Assembly (NCBI GenBank): GCA_018398805.1
Contig: JAGFBZ010001954.1
Coordinates: 32,938-96,937 of the forward strand
From: Hirundichthys speculiger
Lineage: Eukaryota > Chordata > Actinopteri > Beloniformes > Exocoetidae
Reading direction: 5' to 3'
Length of the DNA: 64,000 bases
The notes below the pieces were generated by a model. The model saw only the letters and a list, made by a program, of their open reading frames with translations. It had not been told where the DNA came from and did not search any database. Shown here one piece after another: positions 47,100 through 58,814 of the stretch. The position numbers were made by a program, and so were the translations under genes. The number at the start of each line of letters is the position of its first letter. Position 1 is the first letter of the stretch.

Positions 47100-47467
47100 T
47101 GTGTGCTCTCCTCTCTCTGTCCTCCATCCTCTCTCTGTCCTATCTCCCTCCTCCTTTTCTTTCTTTACCCAGCTGGTCTTCAGCAGGAAGGTCCCCCTTT
47201 ATGATCCAGGTCCTGCTCAAGGTTTCTTCCTCTTAAAGTGGATTTTTTTTCTTGCCACTGTTTGGCTTAAAGGTTTTCTTCTCCCACTATGGGATTTTTT
47301 TTTTAACTTGCCATTTTCTTTGATTAGGATTTAATACTATAATTTTAGTTAATTATATTTGGTCGGGGGTCATGCTCTGGCTCTCTGTAACGCGCCAAGA
47401 GACAATTTGCATTGTAATAGACGCTATACAAATAAAATTGAATAAAACGGAATTAAATTCTCACTTT
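47100..47467 (+). mobile_element. Dispersed fish repeat, uninterrupted plus-strand copy
   Basis: A CT-rich start leads into CTTCAGCAGGAAGGTCCCCC, ATGATCCAGGTCCTGCTCAA and TTGCCACTGTTTGGCTTAAA. GGTCGGGGGTCATGCTCTGG and a tail ATACAAATAAAATTGAATAA follow. The ATTGAAT tail suggests a retroelement. It is an untouched reference for the split copy at 49272-60811. Confidence 0.75.
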
Positions 47468-49271
47468 CAGCATTGGATATTTTATGTTTGTGTTATTGTG
47501 AATAAAATGTGGGTTTATGGAATTTGTAAATGCATATTGGTTTATGTACATTTTGCACCACGGCCCAGCTATGATGGACTTGAGGTTTCACCATGTGGAC
47601 TTTAAGATAAAATTGACTTTTTTTTTAACTTAATTTAGATCTGTTTTAGCACATCTTTTGCTAGTGTTCACATGGTTGGCCAATAAAGCAAGCGTTGTAT
47701 GTGGGACAGCACTTCAAATATTGATGTGTCATGGCCTGTGGTTTAGAATTTTCTTTATTTTTTTATAGTCCTGTAACTCATTGTGCTTTACATCCTGTTT
47801 TATTTAGTGATGCCTGTTCTCTTGTGCATTTCAGCAGGTCTTTTCTTCTTTTGCTTGTTGAGCGATGAGCGACTGTTTTCAGCTCTCATAACCCTGTGTG
47901 TGCCTGTGTTGCCCTGTGTTATATGATAGCTGCCAGTCCCTACGGTAGCTGCTCCCTCCTGGTCTTGATCTGGTGCCCCTGTTTATTTCTGTTTTGCTTG
48001 GACTGCTGTTACACCCTTGCATTAGTTCTATTTGTGAATTAATTAAATTTCCTTTATCAAATCATTCCACTTACCCACTTGTGTATGTATTTGGTACTTT
48101 TTCAAGAATCTTCTAAAGGAAGTTATTTTCTCCTCTCCGCTGTCACTCATTGTACCATGTAAGCTAAGGATGAGCGACTGACTCCAAGTGAGGATTCAAG
48201 GCAATCTGTTTGTTTCCTTAGCCAGGTTTCTTTATAATAAGTGGCTTGATATCAGTAAATTAAAAGGAACTGAGCTGAGCTGGAGTGCTGATGGACTACC
48301 AACATGTCCAGGACGTCCCCTGTCTTTGTCCCGATGACCACCAATTACATATTTGAGCTAATTTTGACTATATTTATGATTTGTGCTGCTGTTTCTGAGT
48401 CACAGTGACAAATGCTGTCCAGGACTGTTTTTTTTTTCAACATTCAACATTTCACGTTGAATTCAACTATTGTCCTTTTGTGATAAAACATTTTACATGT
48501 GTAAAATTTTATCATAATTAGCAAGTGAACTTTGCGAAGGGAAAAGACAAGACAACACCAACTGTACACGCATGTCTCTGTGAAAAACAAGGAACAAGAA
48601 TTGGCAGCGAGACTTGTTTATCCATTAGTGTATTATACGGCGCTGTCAGAGTGTCCTTGTACTCTCTGTACTGTAACGGGTGTGTCTGTGTGTCAACCCT
48701 GCGTCAAACTATATAATGCACAGAGCTGTGATGTCTATGTACGCTGTGAAACCTTGGGGTGAATGAGTGTGGGTTGAAAGCGTATCTCTGCATGTATGAG
48801 TGTGTTATGAGCTAAACGCAGGTTGATTGATGGCTCCCACTCTTGTTGCGATGCAGTGCAAAGCTTTTTGTCGTGCAACCGTCTGTCGCATTACATTACA
48901 TAGCATCAAATTAATGGGACGGCGTCAAACAGAGCACTGAGTTTTCGGTATCTGTGTCTGAGCAACTCAGTTACATTGATCAGACAAGGTTAATTTAGTC
49001 TTTGGAGATGAAAGGCAAGACGGCAGAAGGATATAGCGTTTATAAACGAAATTTGGGATGAAGCTGAGATGGACTGTTTTTAACTTTCTTTAATGGATCA
49101 TTGTGTGATGTGACAAATTTGTCCCTGACCAGTATCTTCTTTTTTTTGTTTTGGAGGGTTTCTTGATCCGCTATCAAACTGTTTTTCAAAATTAATTTTA
49201 AGCAACGTCAGAATATTTAACTGTAAAACTGATTGCTTCAAGATAAGGCCAATCTTTTGTCAGGGGCATAT
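47468..49271. other. Nothing recognised
   Basis: Intron-like sequence; no gene or defined repeat. Confidence 0.4.
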
Positions 49272-49431
49272 TTTCAATTCAATTCAATTCAATTCAATTT
49301 TATTTGTTTAGCATCTGTTACAATGTTACAATGTACAACTGTTTCTAGGCACTTTACAGAGACCCAGAGCATGACCCCCGAGCAAATATCATTAACTAAA
49401 AATATAATTTTGAATCCTAAACAAGGATAAT
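49272..49431 (-). mobile_element. Dispersed fish repeat, minus-strand copy, 3' part
   Basis: (TTCAA)n followed by TTTATTTG and the complement of GCTCGGGGGTCATGCTCTGG is the 3' portion of the 47100-47467 family in reverse. Its 5' part resumes at 60660 after the nested insertions. Confidence 0.8.
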
Positions 49432-49664
49432 TACGGAGCCCTGGAGGGGACATGAAGGAAAAAAAAAAAAAATAGGAAAAAAATTTTTTTTTTGAGAAAA
49501 TGTAGGAAATTTTTTTTTTTTTTTCTCGAGTTTCAAACTCGAGATCTCGAGTTTGATTTGCAATGCAGCTGAGTTGTGAAATGCGTGCGCTCGGCTGCTC
49601 GGAGGAACGGCTGCCGGAGAGAGAAGGAGAGTCCACCGCCCCAGGGGGGCTGCGTACACAGCAA

Positions 49665-50085
49665 AATCGCCAGTGTTAATTCAACTCGCATAGTGTTAAA
49701 TTTAACACTTTTCCAGTGTTTATATAATTCTCACTGAATTAGAGTTAAAGTAACACTTTGCAAAGTGTTATTATTTTAACTCGATTGCAGTGTTAAAAAT
49801 ATAACACCCATAGTGTTAGAATTTCACACTATATAGTGTGAACTGTCTTCACTCAGAGTGTAACTACCTAACATTTATGGTGTTGTTTTAGGACACTGGT
49901 TAGTGTTCACTTTTACACTGGATTGGGTTAACTCTTTTCACTGGGGGTGTTACTTCACAACAACCATGGTGTTATTTATGACACTTTGAAGTGTTTATTT
50001 TCCACACTGGATTGTGTTAACTGATTTCACTAAGAGTGTTAATTAGTAACTTTTAGAGTGTTATTTTGGCACTTTGAAGTGACAA
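49665..50085. promoter_or_regulatory. Subterminal AGTGTTA repeat array
   Basis: About twenty AGTGTTA / TAACACT-type motifs in both orientations fill the first ~420 bp inside the left terminus. CACTA-group transposons carry such arrays as transposase or accessory-protein binding sites. The right end has only a few (within 58886-59020), so the element is asymmetric. Confidence 0.7.
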
Positions 50086-50367
50086 ATATGAGCTTTTAAA
50101 TACTAGTCTGCATTTGTCTTAATACAAAAATGCATTAAAGTGCAATTATGACTACAGTGTTACATTCAGTGAAAACCCTTGTTAAGTCATCTTACCATAT
50201 ACAGGATAAAGGCAGAAAACATAAAAATGGTCACATAAGCATTTTAATAAAGATTAAATTCCAAGCACCATACAGTATACTTTCACAACAAAAATAATGG
50301 CACAATGTACAGACCATCATCATCACCATAAGCACTTTGCAAATCAAAGGGCTTGTATTTTTATTAT

Positions 50368-52470
50368 TTATTTTTTTTTTTTTTCTTTTTCATCAGTTTC
50401 AAACACTTTATAAGCATGGCAATGTTCACTGAAATTTTCAACCACAAGATTTTGAACTATGAAGTAGGTGTGACTATTGACCAAAACTATTGTTTTTATT
50501 CTGCAAAACACAGGCATCTCATGTTCAGCACCACAACAAATGACCAATCCTGTTCTGTACTCAGTCCCATTAATGTTAACCCAATTAACAGAGAAAGCCT
50601 CTTCTGCAACAGCAGGCAAGGCTTGGGAGATCAGTTCACTATTTTCCTCACTATCAACATCAAATGATTTCAAGGGTCCATACTCAACATGGTTTAAAGG
50701 ACATGTCTCCCACTTGTATGCTATGGATGTTTGATGTTTTTTGGCAAGTGACACTGTGATGTTCTTAAAGTTCTTAAGGGTGTCTTTGAACACCCTATGT
50801 TTAGCCTCACCTCTCATGCTCCAAACATGCAATAATGGCCCAATTTTTCTGATGCAAGTTGGGTAGTGCAACATAAAGTGGTGTTTGGGAATCATGTTCC
50901 TACCTGGATACAACAGTTTGAACAAGTCATGATGTTCCATTATCAAATGTTTTAGATGCACAGTCATGCCATGTGTAACAGATGGAGAGAATATGATGTT
51001 AATTATTTGCAACAATAGCAATAGCATAGTCCAGTTCTGATTTCCTTCTGGCACAATATCACCAAAAATTAAAGGAATGTTTCTAATCAGACAAAGAGTC
51101 TGAATGGAGTTAAGACCTATACTATTACCAGGACTGTCTAAGTTCACCCTTGTTGGACGATTTTTGCTCTCCAAGTAGCCATAGTCAAAAGCATAGATCC
51201 TTGATAAAAGAGCAGGTTCAGGAAGAAAATTGTCTGAGAGATATTCCAACAGTAACTTTATCTCATATTGTGCTACCCCTTCGAGAATATCATGCATAAT
51301 GTCCAAGGAAAAGTTCTGGCAAACATGAAAGAATTGAAGAGTGTTCAGTGTAGAATTCCTTTTTAAGCCAAACACATGCAGCTTTCGAGGATCAGATTGC
51401 AACTCACTGCAGTGCATTTCAAAAAGTTCTTTCCCTCGTAAGATGATCTTTGGATCATCCTCAGTATACACACTCTGAGCATCCTCTTTAGCAATTAAAC
51501 ACAAACGACAACAGTAACGCCCACTGAAAGACTCAACAAAACCCAAAATTGAGTGCATCCCCAAGTTGTCCCCAGTTATCTGACATATAGTGCCATGGAC
51601 CTTTTCAGATGAGAAGGGTAAATCAATGCCATGGCTCTCCAAAAACTTTATGTCATCAATCAGAGGCTGTAAAATAGGATCGAAGCCATATTTTTTCACA
51701 TCTTCTGCATGAAACAATGCAACCAAATGAATGTTCATCAATGCAGAATTTAACTTTGGAGGCAGATTTCTGAGGACAAAATAGACTGCACCAACTTTGT
51801 GAACACCACGTTTGGAACCAAGTGGATTAGCAGTCTCAAAGTCATCGTAATAAAGCTGAATTTGCAAAGAAGTCTGTGGTTTTGAAAACAATGGATGAGA
51901 CTTAAAGTAACTTCCATCACAAAAGTCTTCATATCTGTCTTCTTTTGATACACATGGTTTAGCAAGCAGCTCACAAATATAAGAATTGCGACATATAAAT
52001 TTGATTGTTTCCAAAATTGGAATGTACACAAAAGTGTCTTTTACTGGTACCTGGTCATAAGTGCCTGATTTTTTATTTAACCTTGTATCATAACGTATAC
52101 CTAAAGTCTTTTCCACTGGCTCCACAATTCCCCATTTTTCACGGAAATATGACTTTCTTTTAACTTCAGTGTCAAACTTCTCAACTGGATTGTCAAAAGT
52201 CTCAAGACATTTTTCCACTGGTGATCTAACAGGATTTTCTGTTGGCACAACGTTCAGTACTTTTTGTTTAAACTCACAGTGCAGTCCATCAGCAAAATCT
52301 TCCAAATCACAAACAAGTGATGACACAAAACTATTTGCCAAACCACTACCATTGAGTTTACCAATAATTTTAGTACAAATGGCTTCAGAATTTTTTTTCA
52401 TTCTTTGACCTGACCCATTCTTTTCAGAACACCCCAACCTCAATGTTCTGAATACCACTTGTTCCTGCAA
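50368..52470 (-). CDS. CMC/Tnp2-type transposase (catalytic part, 700 codons)
   Basis: Cuts and reinserts the element. Numbering from the ORF start: the first catalytic acidic patch is LYYDDFETANPLGS (206-219), followed by HKVGAVYF. The second is the GDNLG motif (300-304). CRLC (321-324) supplies the CxxC of the CMC insertion. DIMHDILEGV (390-399) gives the conserved H and the terminal acidic residue E397. Basic C-terminal end KEKKKK. The TAA stop overlaps an AATAAA. The frame opens after a TAG near 52478 with no ATG, and it is joined to the upstream zinc-finger ORF only through a one-base difference at the GGGG run (about 52427-52430). So the natural product is probably about 800 residues with N-terminal fingers. 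No other lesion is seen. Confidence 0.88.
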   Translation of the reverse strand: MQEQVVFRTLRLGCSEKNGSGQRMKKNSEAICTKIIGKLNGSGLANSFVSSLVCDLEDFADGLHCEFKQKVLNVVPTENPVRSPVEKCLETFDNPVEKFDTEVKRKSYFREKWGIVEPVEKTLGIRYDTRLNKKSGTYDQVPVKDTFVYIPILETIKFICRNSYICELLAKPCVSKEDRYEDFCDGSYFKSHPLFSKPQTSLQIQLYYDDFETANPLGSKRGVHKVGAVYFVLRNLPPKLNSALMNIHLVALFHAEDVKKYGFDPILQPLIDDIKFLESHGIDLPFSSEKVHGTICQITGDNLGMHSILGFVESFSGRYCCRLCLIAKEDAQSVYTEDDPKIILRGKELFEMHCSELQSDPRKLHVFGLKRNSTLNTLQFFHVCQNFSLDIMHDILEGVAQYEIKLLLEYLSDNFLPEPALLSRIYAFDYGYLESKNRPTRVNLDSPGNSIGLNSIQTLCLIRNIPLIFGDIVPEGNQNWTMLLLLLQIINIIFSPSVTHGMTVHLKHLIMEHHDLFKLLYPGRNMIPKHHFMLHYPTCIRKIGPLLHVWSMRGEAKHRVFKDTLKNFKNITVSLAKKHQTSIAYKWETCPLNHVEYGPLKSFDVDSEENSELISQALPAVAEEAFSVNWVNINGTEYRTGLVICCGAEHEMPVFCRIKTIVLVNSHTYFIVQNLVVENFSEHCHAYKVFETDEKEKKKK

Positions 52471-52738
52471 CTTCTATGTCTGTATCTTGTAATCTGTCAA
52501 AATCAGCTTGAAATGACTCTGGGGGTTCTGCATCACCACTTTGACAACAATCTTCATTATGAACACTATTTAAATGTTTTTTTAAACCAGAGTATGTAGT
52601 GAACTGACGGCTGCAACCATCTTGTGAACAAGCCAACTTAAATTTGGTGCTTGGATAAAAACTGTGACCTAGTCGCAAATGACTTATCAAAGCCTGACTG
52701 GTGCTATGCAGAGTTTGACAGATAAAACATTTAAACAT
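52424..52738 (-). CDS. N-terminal C2H2 zinc fingers of the transposase (104 codons)
   Basis: Starts at ATG 52738. Finger 1 uses C4, C7, H20, H25 (CFICQ...HLRLGH); finger 2 uses C37, C42, H55, H60 (CSQDGCSRQF...HLNSVH). An acidic linker follows. The frame ends at TGA just after EVGVF, where one extra G in a GGGG run shifts it off the transposase frame. Without that base the reading continues at CSEKNGSGQ. The fingers probably recognise the subterminal repeats. The ATG lies four bases after the stop codon of the upstream accessory gene. Alternatives to a mutation or sequencing error are programmed frameshifting or a small intron, which I do not see. Confidence 0.8.
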   Translation of the reverse strand: MFKCFICQTLHSTSQALISHLRLGHSFYPSTKFKLACSQDGCSRQFTTYSGLKKHLNSVHNEDCCQSGDAEPPESFQADFDRLQDTDIEVAGTSGIQNIEVGVF

Positions 52739-52742
52739 GGTT

Positions 52743-55700
52743 CTAATTCAACATTTTGGCACGCAACTCACGGACACGTGGTGACTCATCTGTTGAGGTA
52801 GCATCAATGTTGAATATGGTGGTCTGCACAAAAACTGTAGAGATGAACCAGTGACTCGTCGTAAGATAAGTTGAACACGTAGTGGGATTTGAAAAGTTCA
52901 TCAAAAGCACTCAGTGAGCTGGTGGCTTGGCAGGGGATGAGCTGTTTGTCCACTGCGATGTAGAAGGTGTCAATGCTGTTCTGGGTTCGGCCAACAGCGA
53001 GGATGTATGGCTGTTTACCATCTCTTGCTTGCAAGTGTTCATCGATGCTGCAGCATGACTAAAAACAAATATGATATTAAAATACAGGCCTAGCTTACAC
53101 TTGCTGAGTATAAACTATTCATTCAGTTTGACATTATGTGCCTTGCTAACTTATTACAACATACTAAGACACATACTTCATGGAGAGGAAAACTAAAAAG
53201 TGCAAAAACTGAAAAAGTGTTTTGAAGGATTTTAAAAAGTGAGATAACATAACATATTTACCTTGTGAAAGTGCACCATTTTGTCTGCTGCATCGGTTGG
53301 ACTTATTTTGGTTCTCCTCTTTCGTCCAGCAGTGGGTGGCAAAAGTTGAAGCAGTAGCAGTAGCAGCAGAGAGGCCATGTCACTGTCCCAGTCTGTTAAT
53401 GGTTGAATTTATAAAACAATTTCAAAATGACATGTAAAAATACATATTATTAGTATCAAACAAGCATGCTACGAAGCCTACCATTTGCATCACTCTCTGT
53501 AGGTTTCTCAGCAGCTTTTATCAGACGACACAGGTCAGTTGACTGAGTCAGCTGCTTGGCTTCTTTAATAACCTTTGGCTTGAATGACATGTCCCACTTC
53601 TCAAGCAACTTGGTGGATGTTTCAGCACCAAACAGCAGCAGGAAGTCTTGATTGACCTGTTCATCATACACACAGGACATTAAAACAGGGCTCAACATTG
53701 TTTACATTGCAATAAGTGATTTTGACCAATATGGGCCTGACTGGGATGACCAATGATCATGATGTTTTACTGTTGCCATTCACATCAACAAAAAAATAAT
53801 AAAATAAAATAAAATAATACAACATTTGAAAATATGTTTGACTTACTAGTCCTTTGACATCCAAAAAGCGAGGAAATGTTTTGAAGACATCTGCAGTTTT
53901 TTGTGGATCATGCACCAGTTCCCGGCGATGTTGGAACGTCATTTTCATCTTCTGAAATACACTTGCTTCATCAGGAGAGTGAACAAGAAAAGAAATGGCC
54001 TCCTTGCAGGCATCTCCATCAAGTTGCTGAGGCAGTGTGGTTGCTGATCTTCGACGCTTAGGTCCTTGTTCTTGATGCTCTGAGACTTCCTTCACTGGCC
54101 GTTTGGTTGTAGACCTGGACATGGTTTTGAGGCGCCACGCTAAATATCCAGTGCCCTTCACTCCGTCATAGAAATGCTCCTGTCACATTTCAATAAAAAT
54201 GAAAAATAAACATCAAATGTGATCTTACAGACTTTGCAGATTCATCAAAAAGAAACCAAAGGACTATTATCATGTAACAGGTTTTCTTTTTCAACTTAAT
54301 GTGGAATACATGTTAAACAACATCCACAATTTCAATACAGTTTTATGACAGTAGTTATTACGAAAGAGGAATTGAGATTTTTCTTTTAAATAATTTAGCT
54401 GATGTAATTATTCCATGATGAAAACTTGAAACTAAATAATGTGCTGTTTTACAATCACTGCGTGACTTACATAGCCCTTTGGAGAATATGGATCCTTCAA
54501 TGTAGGAAAGAGTGTAATTATTCCAAGGGCATATTTCTCCTTTTGCTTACGGGAGGGAATTCTGCTATAGAGGAAATACAATTGACAATGTTGAATCAGA
54601 AATAGGCTTTACTACAGTATACAGAACATTCCATATGGCCCTTCTTTACTTTTTTATTACTATTACTCTTACCCATGTCTCTCAGTCATATCACTTGCCA
54701 ATATGTTAACAAGCTGCCGCCGGGTGCGATGGCTCAGTGAATTTTCGGCAATGTATTCTTCAAGAATTTCCTCTCCACCAGGTTTCCTAGTCAAGGCGTT
54801 TTTAACCATCTGCTCATATAAAAGGAAAAATGATAACAATAAAAACTTGTTTTTCAGTAAAGGTGAGAGTTTAGAGGAATGTCAACAAACCTGTGAAAGA
54901 CATATCTGGCAAGAAGCACTAACTTCTACTCACATTTTTTCATAAAGGGCAAGTTGGGAACTACCATAATTTGAATTTCAATTTGTATAACAATCTACAG
55001 TATAAATGGTGTCAACTCAAAAATACAAATGACATTTTCTGTTCTCAATTACCTCTTTTGCATCCTTTGACACAGAAACATGTGGTGCAGAACTGTCTTT
55101 GCTGGATCTACTGCGGCCTGCAGGAATGCCCAGTTCCCTGAGGTCACTGTCACTTGATGAAAGTGATATAGTATCCGTGAGGGAAGATAATGTATCTGAG
55201 GCGGATGGTGTAGAATGAGCTAAAGGAGAAAAAACTTTAGGAGAGATGATTTGGTTAACTTTCTTTACTCCACAATTCCATTAATAACACAATTTTCATG
55301 TTCATGTTCAGACAACATTCTATACAAATATGAAATTTCAAGTTATGATAAATTTACCTTCATCTGAAATCTTTTCGCGTACTGTCAGGCATATGTCTGG
55401 TTGGGCCTCCAGTAACTCCAGAAAAATGTCGTCTTCGACAGCTGTGTCAGTTTCATCGAAAATATCAAGGTCAGCAGCATCCGGGAGTCCAAACTTGGTT
55501 TTGGCTTTATAAAAAGATAAGCATAATGTCACCTAAAAAGCCTGTACAATTTTTTTAAAAAACGAATTTTAACTTTGTTATTTTGCTAATACTTATTAAG
55601 AGCAGTTCTACCTGTCTTTAAATGGCTAAATTAGACATCTGCAGCAACAATATGGCCTAGGCCTACTGCTGATGTCGTACATTAAAAAAAATTTGTTAAC

Positions 55701-55871
55701 AGTTAATTAGTTTTTTAAATAGATGAGATGCAAACATGATGAACTGATACATGTGCAACAAATTTTGTTCTGCCAGGCTATCTTACCTTCACTGATGAAT
55801 TCTAGATAAGTGAATCCTGCGTGCAATTTAATGTACTTCTTTACATTGAGGTATTTCACTTTCAGCAACAT
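52743..55871 (-). CDS. Nine-exon transposon accessory gene (SAMD3-like family)
   Basis: Function unknown; it belongs to a multi-copy fish protein family often labelled SAMD3-like or uncharacterised (from memory). Exons, minus strand: 55871-55787, 55504-55358, 55219-55053, 54809-54673, 54564-54471, 54179-53847, 53656-53482, 53392-53262, 53058-52743. All introns are GT-AG and every phase joins in frame, giving about 527 codons. Exons 1-2 form a ubiquitin-fold/CIDE-N or PB1-like domain (KKYIKLHAGF, FGLPDAADLDIFDETDTAV). Exon 3 is serine-rich. Exons 4-6 include LTRKPGGEEILEEY, GIITLFPTLKDPYSP and GYLAWRLKT. Exon 9 includes DKQLIPCQATSSLSAFDELF and ends RVRELRAKMLN. The only lesion is one extra T in a T5 run (52830-52834), which truncates the last ~28 residues. 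It ends four bases before the transposase ATG. Confidence 0.78.
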
Positions 55872-57423
55872 GTCTCACAGCTGCACCTGGTGGAGAAAGT
55901 AGGAGGAGGCAGAATGAAAGTGTATTAGGCCAACTATTAACTATAGCTCAAGTGCCAATAACTTAAAGAAAACAGGCTACACATTGCTGGGTGACAGACC
56001 ACTTCGACTGATTCAATATAATTTGGCCTGTCCCTGCGCATGCAGTAAAACAGCTGAACTTGGTTATACAGTATTTGCACACAATGAATTATCCACCCAG
56101 CCACAATAAGACTACAACGGCGATCTTTTTGTCGTCACTTACCATGCCAGTCTTGGTACACAGGTCCAATCACGACCAATTCTGCGTTGTGTTTAATTGT
56201 ATTGAGACAGTGGTACGGTCTCGCCAGCGTCGGCCGTTTATTGTTTAAAACATGAGAATGCCGGTCACTCAACAGGTTCGCGGTCAGGTCACACACTCTG
56301 TAGGAGAGACTCAATACAGTGCTCACTTAGAAAATTGGATGACATCACTCTTAGCTAGTCGATCAGCTATGATAAAGACACTTATCGAGTCAATACTGAT
56401 CAGATAAGCATAATCAGACAATGTCTCGACACTGCTCAAAATCATCAGCTATCGTCAGCTATGATTTCAGGATGATAATCCACATACAATGTCTCGACGA
56501 ATCACGCCCGCCCTCATCACGCTTTCACTTTTAGGCAATAAATACCCTTTGTAAATTGATGTATTTCTTACATTTCGTTTCTGTGAGTTTCTGACACACG
56601 GCTGTCTTAGCTAGCTTCTAGCTTACTTTATGGTGGTCGTTAGTGTCAAGATATGCTAGGATAATGCAGCATCATAAAATATCGGTGGAGGCGACGACCG
56701 TCCCCTGTCATTTATTCCGTTTAATCTAAAACACTGATTGGTAACCTATTTCACTAAAACGAAAGCAAAGTCTTACTTGGATTAATATTCTTACCATTAG
56801 CAAGCACTCCACACAACCAGCACGCTTTGCTTGGTCAAGCAACAGAATTCAAACCCCCTGCCACTTCCACGATTGGTTTGCTACTTTCACTACTAGCATG
56901 GTTTGTGTGTGTAATTAGCGCATCTGCCCCATAGACCAGGCCCCACTTACCAAAACTTGACTTTCAACAACGTCTTCATATGATTTTTAGCTCACTTCTG
57001 AGGAGAATGTTTGCTTCCGAGAGCATAGGGCTATGCATTTGTCGCTGGCTTGCTGCTTCTCTACCAAAAATTCAAATTCTAACGTCTGCATTTTTCAAAC
57101 AGGACAACCCCTCCCTCGTTTCATTTAATAGGCATTAAACACTGGGAAGCATTTATATCATTAGAACTAACTAGGACTAAGTATTACATTTAATACACAT
57201 TTATTTTCGATATGCAATATTAACTTATGTGGAAGATCTGGAAGCGTTACCCAAGCTAACGAATCCCGGCTTTTACCACAGATGAATAGGCTACAGTCCA
57301 CATTGAGAAAATGTTGCATGCTTCAGATAAATAATGTAATTAAAATTCATACAGTATTCAATTATGACTACAATAACAGGTTTTAATTTGTTATGCATAG
57401 TTCTTACCTTCACAACCTCTGCG
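55872..57423 (-). promoter_or_regulatory. 5' region of the transposon genes
   Basis: Non-coding sequence between the accessory-gene ATG and the hAT insertion. It should hold the promoter of the minus-strand genes, but I could not single out a TATA box or leader exon. Imperfect CTCGAC / ATGATAATCC repeats around 56370-56500 are visible. Confidence 0.35.
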
Positions 57424-57431
57424 ATCCTGAC

Positions 57432-58814
57432 CAGTTTTGCCAGATTGGGCTTTTCGCCCAATTGGGCTACTTTTGATTACAGCTCGCGGGAAAATGTTAG
57501 GCGGGTATACACAATTTGGGCTGCTTTTACCAACATCTGGCGGTTTTTTTAATATAGTGAAAACAGCACAACAAACTGTTATTCTGTGGTTTAAAAACAG
57601 TACAAATACAAATTTCAGTATACTTCGCTCACTTGTATTGTGGTCATCCAATTTGAAAAATATTTAATCGCAGTGACTTATTGAGTCGCTGTAACAACGC
57701 GCTATCATGACGTCACCTCAACAAACCTAAAGCCGGGCATACACTGTGCGATATTTTAAATCGTTTGATTCAGCCCTATCTCAAACTGCACGACTAGATC
57801 GCTGAGTTCAAAAGTTCACAGACCACGAGTAATGCTCTCACACTGTACGGCCCGATGCTCTGATGCGACCTGACTGCTACACTATACGTTCATAACGCAC
57901 CTAAGGGTGCGTTCGAAATGAGCCAGGCCTGCGCAGAATCGATCACCGGCGGGCGGCGCACAATGCATGCCAGTTATTTTAGCTTCGATCAGCGATCGAG
58001 GACACTTTATCTAATAACGTGGTCTGCAAACTACAGGTAACATACAGGTGATCTAACAGGAAGTAGGTGTCTCCACCTGTATGTGCTGGAAACTGTCCGA
58101 CTTGACTGCAGCTTTTTGTCTCCACCTCCTGCTGCGGCCGCCTGATCTCGTCTACTCGCCAGGCGAGCCGCAGTTCATCTCAAACGCACCTGCTGCTTCT
58201 ACTGTGAGATACCTTCACGAGGAGCGACCAGGATTTCAAACACGTTTGATTTTCTTGCGAGCACACGATTTGTGATCGGGAGCTCGTCGGGAGGTGTTGA
58301 TCTCTCGTCGTTACCCCACGAATACTGCACGAAGCACGACCCACGATAGGATCCAAAAAATACTCGCACGACTGGAAAATCGGCTCAAAACGAGCCGACA
58401 GTCGCACAGTGTATGCCCGGCTTAAGTGCGCCGATGCAGACGTCTGAGGCAGAAGCTCGCTCTCTCTAAACTCAAAGTGGTCGGCTAATCTGTTGGCAAA
58501 ATAAGTAGGTTATCATGCCGAAGTGGATAAAATATAAGAAATGGTGTTTACGTGGTTGATGTTACTGCTGCTGTGTTAACTTGGGCCTTGGGATATATGT
58601 GCATTTTTGAACATTTTCTGTGACATGCACTATGATAAGATACAACTATTAATTTAGGCTTAACTGTTTAATACTGTAAATGCATTTAAATCCACGTTTA
58701 TTCAAATATGAAATGTTTTCGTATGAAAACACGTATTGGGCGGTTTTTTCCTGAAGTCGGCGGGTTTTGGAACGCGATTGGGCGGAAATGGCTCAGCCAA
58801 ATCTGGCAACACTG
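57432..58814. mobile_element. hAT element inserted in the CMC transposon, perfect TSD
   Basis: It begins CAGTTTTGCCAGATTGGGC and ends GCCAAATCTGGCAACACTG, with perfect ATCCTGAC duplications (57424-57431 and 58815-58822). TTGGGCGG/GGCGGGT motifs occur near both ends. It contains a further MITE, and no transposase is recognisable. Confidence 0.93.
57731..58422. mobile_element. PIF/Harbinger-like MITE inside the hAT element
   Basis: The inverted ends AGCCGGGCATACACTGTGCG and CGCACAGTGTATGCCCGGCT are essentially perfect. TAA is duplicated on both sides (57728-57730 and 58423-58425), the 3-bp TWA pattern of PIF/Harbinger elements. No coding sequence. Confidence 0.85.
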
